A model generated the notes under the pieces. The model had not been told where the DNA came from, made no database searches, and saw nothing but the letters and a program-made list of their open reading frames with translations. Below, piece after piece: positions 17,148 to 24,924 of a stretch of 64,000 nucleotides of DNA. Made by a program: the position numbers and the translations under genes. The stretch is from Acidobacteriaceae bacterium (GTDB lineage Bacteria; Acidobacteriota; Terriglobia; Terriglobales; Acidobacteriaceae): positions 398,953 to 462,952 of the forward strand of contig JAOAPN010000008.1 of the NCBI GenBank assembly GCA_025462885.1, written 5' to 3'. The first letter of the stretch is position 1. Every line of letters starts with the position of its first letter.

Positions 17148-18535
17148 ACCGGAATGGGATCCTGGTAGTCGACGACGATAGCAGTTTGCGCCGCGTCATG
17201 AAGATGCAGCTCGAAGAGGTAGGGTACGAGGTCTCGGTGGCCTCGGATGGCAAGGAGGCGTATGGCATGCTGCAGGAGTTGCAGCCGACGCTCGTCATCA
17301 CCGACTTGCGTATGCCGACCAGCGGGCTTGAGCTGCTGGCACGGATCTCCCGGGAAGAGATTCAGACGACCGTGATCGTGATCACCGCCTTCGGCACGGT
17401 TGAGACGGCAGTCGAGGCGATGAAGCTCGGCGCGTATGACTATGTGACGAAGCCGCTGGACTTCGATGCGCTGGTGCTGGTGGTGCATCGTGCGATGGAA
17501 CGGCAGAGCCTGCTGGAAGAGGTGCGTAGTTTGCGCTCGGCGCTCGATCAGCGCTACGGGTTCGAGAGTATTGTCGGGCGGGCGAAGAAGTTGCTGCGGG
17601 TGCTGGACCAGGCGGCGCGTGTAGCTCCGCATGATACGACGGTGCTGATTCAAGGGGAGACCGGTACCGGTAAGGAGCTGATTGCACGGGCTATTCATCA
17701 GAACAGCCGGCGCAGGAATAAGGATTTTGTTGCGATCAATTGTGGGGCGATTCCGAAGGACCTGGTGGAGTCGGAGTTGTTCGGTTATGTGCGCGGTGCA
17801 TTCACAGGAGCGCTGGCGAACAAGCCGGGGCGGATCGAATCGGCGGACGGGGGAACGCTTTTTCTGGATGAGATCGGGGAGCTTCCGCTGGAGGCGCAGG
17901 TGAAGTTGCTGCGGGTTCTCCAGACGGGGGAATTACCGAAGATTGGAGCTAGCATGCCGACGCGGGTGGATATCCGGGTGCTTGCAGCGACGCACCGGAA
18001 TCTTTCCGCGATGGTCGAAGATGGGACTTTTCGGGAGGATCTTTACTATCGCCTGGCTGTGGTGCCGTTGCAGATCCCGCCCCTCCGCGAGCGACGGGAG
18101 GATATTCCCGAGTTGATTGACGCGCTTTTGAAACGAGCGAAGAAGCGACACGAGCTTCCGAATGCGCGGCTCTCACCGGGTGTGCTGCAGCGATTGGTCT
18201 CGTATCGGTGGCCGGGGAATGTTCGCCAGTTGGAGAATGTGTTGGAACGGTTGCTGGTGCTTGCTGCAGACGACCTTATCTCCGAGGAAGATCTACCGGA
18301 GGAGTTGCAACGGGCAGTAGCGGAGCGAGGGTTACTCTGGCCGGAGCTTCCTGAAGAGGGTGTCAGCCTGGAGGCGATCGAGCGAGAGTTGATCAGCCGG
18401 GCGTTGGAGCGATTCTCCGGGAACCAGACGCACGCGGCCCGCTATCTGGATATTAGTCGGCGGACGCTGATCTATCGGATGGAGAAGCACGGTCTGGCTT
18501 CGGAGCCTCATCCGGAGATGCCGACACGGATTTAG
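17144..18535 (+). CDS. Sigma-54-dependent response regulator (NtrC/ZraR family)
   Basis: A three-domain transcription activator. The receiver has D10-D11, the phosphorylation site D54 in VITDLRMP, T81 and K103. The AAA+ domain has Walker A GETGTGKE (171-178), the sigma-54-contacting GAFTGA loop (218-223) and Walker B GGTLFLDEIGEL. The C-terminal Fis-type helix-turn-helix lies at about 415-450 (GNQTHAARYLDISRRTL). It starts with GTG at 17144 inside the stop of the kinase gene, so the two are translated together. Placed beside and divergent from czc-like genes, it probably controls metal efflux, as ZraSR-type systems do, although no convincing sigma-54 promoter was found for the efflux operon itself. 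Confidence 0.93.
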   Translation: MNRNGILVVDDDSSLRRVMKMQLEEVGYEVSVASDGKEAYGMLQELQPTLVITDLRMPTSGLELLARISREEIQTTVIVITAFGTVETAVEAMKLGAYDYVTKPLDFDALVLVVHRAMERQSLLEEVRSLRSALDQRYGFESIVGRAKKLLRVLDQAARVAPHDTTVLIQGETGTGKELIARAIHQNSRRRNKDFVAINCGAIPKDLVESELFGYVRGAFTGALANKPGRIESADGGTLFLDEIGELPLEAQVKLLRVLQTGELPKIGASMPTRVDIRVLAATHRNLSAMVEDGTFREDLYYRLAVVPLQIPPLRERREDIPELIDALLKRAKKRHELPNARLSPGVLQRLVSYRWPGNVRQLENVLERLLVLAADDLISEEDLPEELQRAVAERGLLWPELPEEGVSLEAIERELISRALERFSGNQTHAARYLDISRRTLIYRMEKHGLASEPHPEMPTRI

Positions 18536-18715
18536 TTTGGTTTGATGCCGCCAAGCGATTGTGGGATAGCGTCAGAATTCTGGATTCTAAGAATAGTTCT
18601 AGTCGAGAACTAATTGTTATCGTCTGAGACTTGGGCCATGCCAGTCTTCTTGATCGGGTAGATAGAGCTATTTTCAGGCGGATCATAGCGCCCAGGGCCG
18701 AAACCATGATTTCGG

Positions 18716-18744
18716 TTGACACTCCTACTCTGCATTCGTATATT
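18716..18744 (+). promoter_or_regulatory. Strong sigma-70-type promoter for the cytochrome/quinoprotein cluster
   Basis: A perfect -35 box TTGACA (18716-18721) and TATATT (18739-18744) are separated by exactly 17 bases. The predicted transcription start is near 18751. It is the only strong promoter-like match in this gap and points at the cytochrome gene. Confidence 0.62.
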
Positions 18745-18767
18745 TTGCCCCGTGGAATAAATCGGGT

Positions 18768-18790
18768 TGAGACAAACCATATTTGTTTCA
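18768..18790 (+). promoter_or_regulatory. Operator-like dyad downstream of promoter
   Basis: TGAGACAAA (18768-18776) and TTTGTTTCA (18782-18790) form an inverted repeat matching at eight of nine positions around a five-base spacer. It lies about 17-40 bases after the predicted start, a position where a bound repressor would block transcription. The ROK regulator at the end of the same cluster is a candidate to bind it, but this is inference. Confidence 0.42.
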
Positions 18791-18988
18791 GGATCTCCCG
18801 CATGTTGAGTTTAGTAAGGGAACGGCCTGATGCTGGTTCTGTAAGATGTCTGCGGATGTTGCATTCCTCGGAGTTCGACGCTTATCGCTTGTGAGAAGCA
18901 GAGACACCGGGATTGTGATCGGTCCTTTGGCCTCTCCCGCATCACTTCCACTGTTTGAGAAAGATTTTATCAGGGGTATTCATTCTCG

Positions 18989-19837
18989 ATGAGCTTCCTT
19001 CGTATGCATCTGTTTTGGAAAATATCCCTACCCCTCGCGGCCTGTATGACGATTGTCGCCTTAGCGTATGCACAGAGTCCGAGAGCGGCGACTCCGCCTC
19101 CTTCACGACCGACGGTTGGTTCGCAGGGGGCGCTTCCTGTGCATGAAGTCTATGCGCCGGATTTGATTGCCAGTGGAGGATCGCTATTCCAGCAGAACTG
19201 CGCTTTCTGCCATGGGCGCGATGCGGGTGGTGGCGAGAGCGGGCCTGACCTGACGCGGTCGAAGCTGGTTTCTACTGATACGAAGGGTGAAAATATCGGC
19301 CCGATCGTGCGGAATGGCAGGATCGAAAAGGGCATGCCGCGGTTTAATTTGGGCGAGCCCGAATTGAAGAGCCTAGTGGCATTCATTCATTCGCAGCAGG
19401 ACAAGGCCATGTCCCAGACCGGGACGCGCAAGGGTGTCGATGTATCGGATCTGCAGACCGGCAACCTGGAAGAGGGGAAGAAGTACTTCAACGGTGCGGG
19501 AACATGCTCCAAGTGCCATTCTCCTACTGGAGACCTGGCAGGAATTGCGACGAAGTATCAGGGGCTGAGGTTGGAGCAGCAGATGCTCTATCCACGCGAT
19601 GCCAAGTCCAAGGTGAGTGTGACCCCGGCTTCGGGAAAGACTCTCTCCGGGGTACTTGCTTTTCAGGATGAGTTCACGATTGCATTGGTGGATCAAGATG
19701 GTGTGTACCACTCCTGGAACGTCAGCGATGTGAAGTTCAAGGTCGACGCCCCCGTCAAGGCGCATGTGGAGTTGTTTGATAAATACACCGACGCGGACAT
19801 TCACAATCTGATGGCCTATGTGCAGACACTTCGCTAA
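18989..19837 (+). CDS. Exported c-type cytochrome with two heme sites
   Basis: A periplasmic electron carrier. A signal peptide ends near LAYAQ (residue 29). Two heme-binding motifs are present: CAFCH at 71-75, with M116 in KGMPRF as likely axial ligand, and CSKCH at 173-177. The second cytochrome domain is interrupted at about 200-260 by a beta-rich stretch (SGKTLSGVLAFQDEFTIALV) and resumes with a C-terminal helix (DADIHNLMAYVQTL). That layout resembles the planctomycete-type heme-binding domain, but the usual Met-Pro ligand loop is missing. It directly precedes a PQQ-propeller protein and is probably its electron acceptor. Its 3' end is followed by the quinoprotein start after 46 bases. 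Confidence 0.88.
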   Translation: MSFLRMHLFWKISLPLAACMTIVALAYAQSPRAATPPPSRPTVGSQGALPVHEVYAPDLIASGGSLFQQNCAFCHGRDAGGGESGPDLTRSKLVSTDTKGENIGPIVRNGRIEKGMPRFNLGEPELKSLVAFIHSQQDKAMSQTGTRKGVDVSDLQTGNLEEGKKYFNGAGTCSKCHSPTGDLAGIATKYQGLRLEQQMLYPRDAKSKVSVTPASGKTLSGVLAFQDEFTIALVDQDGVYHSWNVSDVKFKVDAPVKAHVELFDKYTDADIHNLMAYVQTLR

Positions 19838-19883
19838 CCGCTTTGAAGGGGCGTCCCTTCGCTTTGAAAGGTCGAGATTGATT

Positions 19884-21470
19884 ATGAACCTGCTTCAGCG
19901 TGTCTTTATCCGTAGCGGTGTTGTATTAGCGCTTGTGTCGCCTGCTCCAATGCTTGTCGGGCAGGGTGTCAGCTCTGAAACGTTGCGTCATCCCCCGGTC
20001 GATAGCTGGCCTTTGTACCACGGCGACTATTCGGGCAAGCGCCATAGTGCCCTGACGCAGATCACACCGCAGAACGTGAAGAATCTGACGCTTTCATGGG
20101 CGTTCCAGACGGACCAGTCGAACCCGATCAAGGCGGCGCCGATTCTGGTGGATGGGATTTTGTATTTCACGGTGCCGGACAATATCTGGGCTATCGAGGC
20201 GCGGTCCGGCCGTCTGATCTGGCATTACACCGCGCCTCCAAATAAGGCATTTCATATTGGGCAGCGGGGCGTTGCGATGTATAAGGGCTCGCTCTACTAT
20301 CTGTCCTCGGATGCTCATCTTCTTTCGCTCGATGCACGGAATGGCAAGGTGAACTGGGATGTGGAGGTAGCCGATTCGACGAAGGGACAGTGGGCGACGA
20401 TGTCTCCATTGATCGTGGGGAACCATGTTCTGGTGAGTGCCTCGGGGGACTTCGATAATCTGCAGGGCTTTGTGCGTTCTGTTGATCCGGAGAACGGCAA
20501 GACGCAGTGGGAGTGGAAGGCGACGCCTCCGTTGGGCACTCCGAAGAGTACGACCGGTGGGAATGCCTGGATGACCGGAACGTACGATCCGGATCTGAAT
20601 CTTGTGTATTGGGGGACTGGAAATCCAACGCCGGTGCTGAATGGGACGGTTCGGCCTGGAGACAATCTCTACACTTGCAGCATCGTGGCACTGAACCCCG
20701 AGACGGGAAAGCTGGTCTGGGCATTCCAGCCCTCGCCGCACGATACGCATGATTGGGATGCGGTAGAGATCCCGGTGCTGGTGGACGGAGATTTTCATGG
20801 ACAGCCGCGCAAGATGCTGATGCAGGCTTCCCGTAATGGGTACTTCTTCGTGCTGGACCGCACGAATGGCAAGAGCCTTCTGACTTCGACCTTCGGGCCG
20901 GTGAACTGGACGTTGGGTGTTGATAAGGATGGACGTCCGATTCCGAATCCTGCGAAGGAGCCTGCTCCCGATGGGCGTCTGATCGCTCCCGATGAAGGGG
21001 GGCTGACGAACTATCGCTCTCCCAGCTTCGATCCAAAGACCGGTCTATTCATCGTGAGTGCGGCGCCGAGCTATAGCCTCTACTTTAGTAAGCCGGCGGA
21101 TGGCACCTACGGATGGGCGGGTGCGGACTACAGCCTTTGGAGTACCGGGGTGCTGACTGCGATCGACTATCAGACGGGCAAGATTCGTTGGAAGCATGAG
21201 TTGGGTGATGGGCGCTCGGGTGCCGGAGTGCTGACGACGGCTTCCGGCCTTACGTTTACGGGCGATACGTTTGGGAATTTCCTGGCTCTCGATACGAGGG
21301 ATGGGAAGACGCTTTGGCATTCCAACTCCGGATCTCATATTCAAAGCGGTGCGATTACCTATGAGCTGGACGGACACCAGGTGGTGTTGATGAGCAGCGG
21401 GAGCGTGCTGTTCGCGTGGCAGCTTCCGAAGTCCGACGAACACAAGAGCGTGGCTCGGGCTACTAAGTAA
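19884..21470 (+). CDS. PQQ-propeller (quinoprotein dehydrogenase-like) protein, acidobacterial type
   Basis: An exported eight-bladed propeller of the quinoprotein alcohol dehydrogenase fold, probably oxidising an alcohol or sugar hydroxyl and passing electrons to the cytochrome upstream. Blades show repeated GK(L/V)xW tryptophan-docking motifs. Positions matching the cofactor pocket, numbered from 19884, are W229 (GGNAWMT), N247 (WGTGN) and D290 (HDTHDWD). The calcium-ligand glutamate of classical enzymes appears as D189 (SGDFDN), and the vicinal cysteine pair is replaced by HIGQ (124-127). NCBI has named an acidobacterial 'empty quinoprotein' group from memory; this protein may belong to it, so cofactor content is uncertain. 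I chose the ATG at 19884 because it gives a good signal peptide; a start at 19818 would overlap the cytochrome. Confidence 0.82.
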   Translation: MNLLQRVFIRSGVVLALVSPAPMLVGQGVSSETLRHPPVDSWPLYHGDYSGKRHSALTQITPQNVKNLTLSWAFQTDQSNPIKAAPILVDGILYFTVPDNIWAIEARSGRLIWHYTAPPNKAFHIGQRGVAMYKGSLYYLSSDAHLLSLDARNGKVNWDVEVADSTKGQWATMSPLIVGNHVLVSASGDFDNLQGFVRSVDPENGKTQWEWKATPPLGTPKSTTGGNAWMTGTYDPDLNLVYWGTGNPTPVLNGTVRPGDNLYTCSIVALNPETGKLVWAFQPSPHDTHDWDAVEIPVLVDGDFHGQPRKMLMQASRNGYFFVLDRTNGKSLLTSTFGPVNWTLGVDKDGRPIPNPAKEPAPDGRLIAPDEGGLTNYRSPSFDPKTGLFIVSAAPSYSLYFSKPADGTYGWAGADYSLWSTGVLTAIDYQTGKIRWKHELGDGRSGAGVLTTASGLTFTGDTFGNFLALDTRDGKTLWHSNSGSHIQSGAITYELDGHQVVLMSSGSVLFAWQLPKSDEHKSVARATK

Positions 21471-21512
21471 GGTTTTCCAAGGTGCGCGTTTGAAGCTTGA
21501 AGGAGCCAGGCA

Positions 21513-22523
21513 ATGAAGAACAAGTGGATCGGAATTTTGTGTGTGACACTCGGTTTGTTTAGCCTGCCTGCGATGGCTGCAGGGCGCATTCACGTGATGA
21601 TTTTGGACGGGGAGAGTGCCGCCTCGTATCACAAGTGGCAGGCCGCTACTCCGATTCTGAAGAAGGAGTTGGACGAGGTCGGGTTGTTTGATGTGGATGT
21701 GGTGACTGCTCCCTCTGCGGGAGGAGATTTCAGTGCCTTCAAGCCGGACTGGAGCAAGTACCAGGTGATCGTGTTCAATTACGATGCTCCGGATGAGCGC
21801 TGGTCAGCTGATCTGAAGAGTTCGTTCGAGACATATATGAAGAACGGTGGGGGACTGGTTACGGTCCACGCTTCCGACAATGCTTTCGGCGGATGGCCAG
21901 AGTTCAACCTGATGATTGGAGTCGGAGGTTGGCGTGGGCGGAACGAAGCATCAGGCCCACATTGGTATTACAAGGACGATAAGCTGGTCTCCGATCCGAG
22001 TCCGGGAAGGGCAGGATCGCATGGGCTTCGTGTCCCTTTTAAGGTGACTGTGAGGGATTCAGAGCATCCGATTATGAAGGGACTGCCCAAGGTGTGGATG
22101 CACCAGGGGGATGAGTTATACGCAAACCTCCGCGGACCTGGGAAAAACATGACGGTGCTGGCGACGGGCTATTCGGACCCGGCGAATCATGGGACAGGTT
22201 TTGGTGAGCCGCAACTGATGGTTCTCAGCTATGGCAAGGGCAGGATCTTTCATACGACGTTTGGGCATGATGGAGATGCACTGAGTTCAGTGGATGGCAT
22301 CGTTACATTTCAGCGTGGCGTCGAGTGGGCCGCGACGGGCAAGGTGACGCAGCGAGTGCCGACTTCCTTCCCTACTGCGGACACGGTGAGCTATCGGACG
22401 GATATTGCGGTGATGGATCCGAATGGTTCCAAGGGACAGAATCCGATGGATTGGACTGCACCCCCGCCGCCGGTCAGGCGACCACCCGTCGCTCCGGACG
22501 CTCCGGGCCCTGCTCCGCGCTGA
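21513..22523 (+). CDS. ThuA-domain protein, exported
   Basis: ThuA proteins have a class I glutamine-amidotransferase-like fold and act in trehalose and 3-keto-sugar utilisation. The signal peptide ends near PAMAAG (about 23). The ThuA domain runs from HVMILDGESAASYHKW (about 27) to about 275, with YQVIVFNYDAPDERW, NGGGLVTVHASDNAFGGW and GRIFHTTFGHDGDAL as clear family blocks. The C-terminal 60 residues are proline-rich (PPPPVRRPPVAPDAPGP) and probably disordered. AAGGAG precedes the ATG. It follows the quinoprotein by 42 bases, so a keto-sugar produced in the periplasm could be its substrate. The catalytic chemistry of this subgroup is not established to my knowledge. Confidence 0.88.
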   Translation: MKNKWIGILCVTLGLFSLPAMAAGRIHVMILDGESAASYHKWQAATPILKKELDEVGLFDVDVVTAPSAGGDFSAFKPDWSKYQVIVFNYDAPDERWSADLKSSFETYMKNGGGLVTVHASDNAFGGWPEFNLMIGVGGWRGRNEASGPHWYYKDDKLVSDPSPGRAGSHGLRVPFKVTVRDSEHPIMKGLPKVWMHQGDELYANLRGPGKNMTVLATGYSDPANHGTGFGEPQLMVLSYGKGRIFHTTFGHDGDALSSVDGIVTFQRGVEWAATGKVTQRVPTSFPTADTVSYRTDIAVMDPNGSKGQNPMDWTAPPPPVRRPPVAPDAPGPAPR

Positions 22524-22650
22524 GGCTGTCGTTCTCGGTAAACAGTATGGCGGAGCGTTCGCTTAGAATGACAGAGGTTGCTGGGTTGCGAAGGAAAATC
22601 TCTCGAAGGGTGCTCACAGAATTAAGTGCAGACCCACGGATGGCTTAAGC

Positions 22651-23709
22651 ATGAAGACAATGAAGGGACCTGGTATTTTTCTGGCGCAGTTTGCAGGGGA
22701 CGCTGCGCCATTCAACACTTTGGATTCGATCTCCGCATGGGCTGCCGGACTGGGGTACAAGGGCGTCCAGATTCCTACGTGGGATGCACGGCTCTTCGAT
22801 CTGAAGCTGGCGGCGGAAAGTACTGCTTATTGCGATGATGTGCGGGGGACGCTTGCGAAGAACGGGGTCGAACTGACGGAGTTGTCGACGCACTTACAGG
22901 GGCAATTGGTCGCCGTCCATCCGGCGTACGACTCGTTGTTCGATAGCTTCGCGCCCAAGAGTGTTCATGGTGATCCTGCAGCACGCCAGGCGTGGGCTAC
23001 GGAGCAGCTTCATTTTGCCGCGAAGGCGTCGAAGAACCTTGGGCTGAAGGTGCATGCGACTTTTTCGGGTGCGTTGGCGTGGCCTTATCTCTACCCCTGG
23101 CCGCAGCGGCCGCAGGGCTTGGTGGAGGCCGCGTTTGCGGAGTTGGCAAAACGCTGGAAGCCAATCCTGGATGTGTTTGACGAGCAGGGCGTGGATGTCT
23201 GCTTTGAGGTTCATCCTGGTGAGGATATTCACGACGGCGCTTCGTTCGAGATGTTTCTTGATCTGTTGAAAGAGCATCCACGTTGCAATCTTCTTTATGA
23301 TCCAAGCCACTTTGTCTTGCAGCAGCTTGATTATCTGGAGTACATCGATCTTTATCACTCGCGTATCAAGATGTTTCATGTGAAGGATGCTGAGTTCAAC
23401 CCGACGGGACGGCAGGGAGTGTACGGCGGGTTCCAATCGTGGGTGAACCGGGCTGGACGTTTCCGCTCGCTCGGCGATGGACAGGTAGACTTCCGCGGGA
23501 TCTTCTCAAAGCTGACGCAGTATGGCTACGACGGCTGGGCGGTGATGGAGTGGGAGTGCTGCATCAAGAGTTCGGACCAGGGGGCTGAAGAGGGTGCGCC
23601 GTTTATTGCGCGACATATTATCCAGGCGGCGGAGCGCTCGTTCGATGACTTCGCGGGCGCGGAAACTGATACGGATGCCATCAACAAACTGCTGGGACTG
23701 AAGAGGTAG
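22651..23709 (+). CDS. Sugar phosphate isomerase/epimerase-family TIM barrel protein
   Basis: A cytoplasmic xylose-isomerase-like TIM barrel (AP endonuclease family 2). Characteristic strands are GYKGVQIPTWD, VCFEVHPGEDIHD, NLLYDPSHFV, IKMFHVKDAEF and WAVMEWE, whose Glu, Asp and His residues form the divalent-metal site of the family. No signal peptide is present. Members close to Gfo/Idh/MocA genes include keto-sugar isomerases, epimerases and the lyase-type enzymes of 3-keto-glycoside breakdown, so the reaction cannot be fixed here. It lies 127 bases after the ThuA gene and eight bases before the oxidoreductase. No strong ribosome site is visible; ATG at 22660 is an alternative start. Confidence 0.88.
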   Translation: MKTMKGPGIFLAQFAGDAAPFNTLDSISAWAAGLGYKGVQIPTWDARLFDLKLAAESTAYCDDVRGTLAKNGVELTELSTHLQGQLVAVHPAYDSLFDSFAPKSVHGDPAARQAWATEQLHFAAKASKNLGLKVHATFSGALAWPYLYPWPQRPQGLVEAAFAELAKRWKPILDVFDEQGVDVCFEVHPGEDIHDGASFEMFLDLLKEHPRCNLLYDPSHFVLQQLDYLEYIDLYHSRIKMFHVKDAEFNPTGRQGVYGGFQSWVNRAGRFRSLGDGQVDFRGIFSKLTQYGYDGWAVMEWECCIKSSDQGAEEGAPFIARHIIQAAERSFDDFAGAETDTDAINKLLGLKR

Positions 23710-23717
23710 AAGAGATC

Positions 23718-24881
23718 ATGGCTGAAGGTATGAAGTTGAATCGGCGTCTACGACTTGGGATGGTTGGTGGTGGGCCTGGGGCCTTCATCGGAGCGGTGCA
23801 TCGGACGGCAGCGCGGCTGGACGATCGGTATGAACTTGTAGCGGCTGCCCTCTCTTCTGATGCGGCACGTTCGATCGCAGCCGCGGCGGATCTTCATATT
23901 CCACGGGCCTACGGCAGCTACGCAGAGATGGCGAAGGCTGAGGCTGCGCTTGAAGACGGGATCGATGCGGTTGCGATCGTGACGCCGAACTATATGCACT
24001 TTCCGATTGCGAAGGCGTTCCTCGAGGCGGGGATTCATGTGATCTGCGATAAGCCCATGACGACGACGATTGAGGACGCACAGGAGTTGGCAGCGCTGGT
24101 CGAGCGGACGGGATTGATCTTCGGTTTGACGCAGACCTATACGGGTTATCCGATGGTGCGTCAGGCCCGCGAGATGGTGCTCGCAGGGGAGCTGGGCGCG
24201 ATCCGGATGATCCAGGTGGAGTATGCGCAGGACTGGCTGGCCACTCCGCTGGAGGCAAGCGGAGCGAAGCAGGCTGACTGGAGAACGGATCCAGCGAGAA
24301 GCGGACCGGGAGGGTGTCTCGGAGACATCGGTACCCATGCTTTCCACCTCGCTTGCTTTACGACTGGATTGACGTGCGAAGAGTTGGCGGCGGACGTCAC
24401 TACGTTTGTTCCGGGCCGTCGAGTCGATGACAATATCCAGGTGATGCTTCGGCTTTCGGGTGGAGCAAAAGCCAGTCTGTGGGCTTCGCAGATCGCAGTC
24501 GGGAACGAGAACAGCCTTACCCTAAGGATCTATGGTGCGAAGGGAAGTCTGTCGTGGAAGCAGGAAGACCCGAATCATCTTGTGTATGCACCGCTTCAGC
24601 AGCAATCTCGTTTGATTACACGGGGCGGAGCTGGTGCAGGGGCGTCTGCTTCGCGATCCACTCGGATACCTTCGGGACATCCGGAGGGATACTTCGAGGC
24701 GTTTGCACAGCTCTATACCGATCTCGCTGAGCAGATCACAGCGCGTGCGGAAGGGCGTGATGCTCCTCCCGAGTCTCTGCTTGTGCCAGGCGTTCAGGAC
24801 GGAGTGGGTGGGGTGCGCTTCATTGATGCGGTCCTGCGCTCTGCGCGGAATCGTTCGGCATGGACAGCTCTCGACGTATAA
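23718..24881 (+). CDS. Gfo/Idh/MocA family oxidoreductase
   Basis: A cytoplasmic NAD(P)-dependent sugar dehydrogenase/reductase. The N-terminal Rossmann fold has GMVGGGPGAFIG (about 14-25), and IVTPNYMHFPIA and HVICDKPMT supply the conserved loop with the catalytic Lys. The C-terminal domain has LGDIGTHAFHLACF, with the Asp and His of the family active site. The 387-residue length is typical. It follows the TIM-barrel gene by eight bases, so both are likely to act on the same keto-sugar intermediate. ThuB-like 3-keto-sugar formation, inositol dehydrogenase-type chemistry or reduction of a keto-sugar are all possible. Confidence 0.9.
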   Translation: MAEGMKLNRRLRLGMVGGGPGAFIGAVHRTAARLDDRYELVAAALSSDAARSIAAAADLHIPRAYGSYAEMAKAEAALEDGIDAVAIVTPNYMHFPIAKAFLEAGIHVICDKPMTTTIEDAQELAALVERTGLIFGLTQTYTGYPMVRQAREMVLAGELGAIRMIQVEYAQDWLATPLEASGAKQADWRTDPARSGPGGCLGDIGTHAFHLACFTTGLTCEELAADVTTFVPGRRVDDNIQVMLRLSGGAKASLWASQIAVGNENSLTLRIYGAKGSLSWKQEDPNHLVYAPLQQQSRLITRGGAGAGASASRSTRIPSGHPEGYFEAFAQLYTDLAEQITARAEGRDAPPESLLVPGVQDGVGGVRFIDAVLRSARNRSAWTALDV

Positions 24882-24924
24882 GTGATTTAAAGCCTGTCGT
24901 ACTATGACTGTAGCGTGAGCCACT

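Larger units (their letters stand above)
18536..18988. other. Gene-free gap of 453 bases
   Basis: No convincing gene is seen on either strand. A seven-base inverted repeat TAGTTCT/AGAACTA with a five-base loop (18594-18612) lies shortly after the regulator stop and could be a weak terminator or protein site. A strong promoter and an operator-like dyad (separate entries) follow. The leader between the promoter and the cytochrome gene is about 240 bases and shows no riboswitch class I recognise. Confidence 0.6.
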
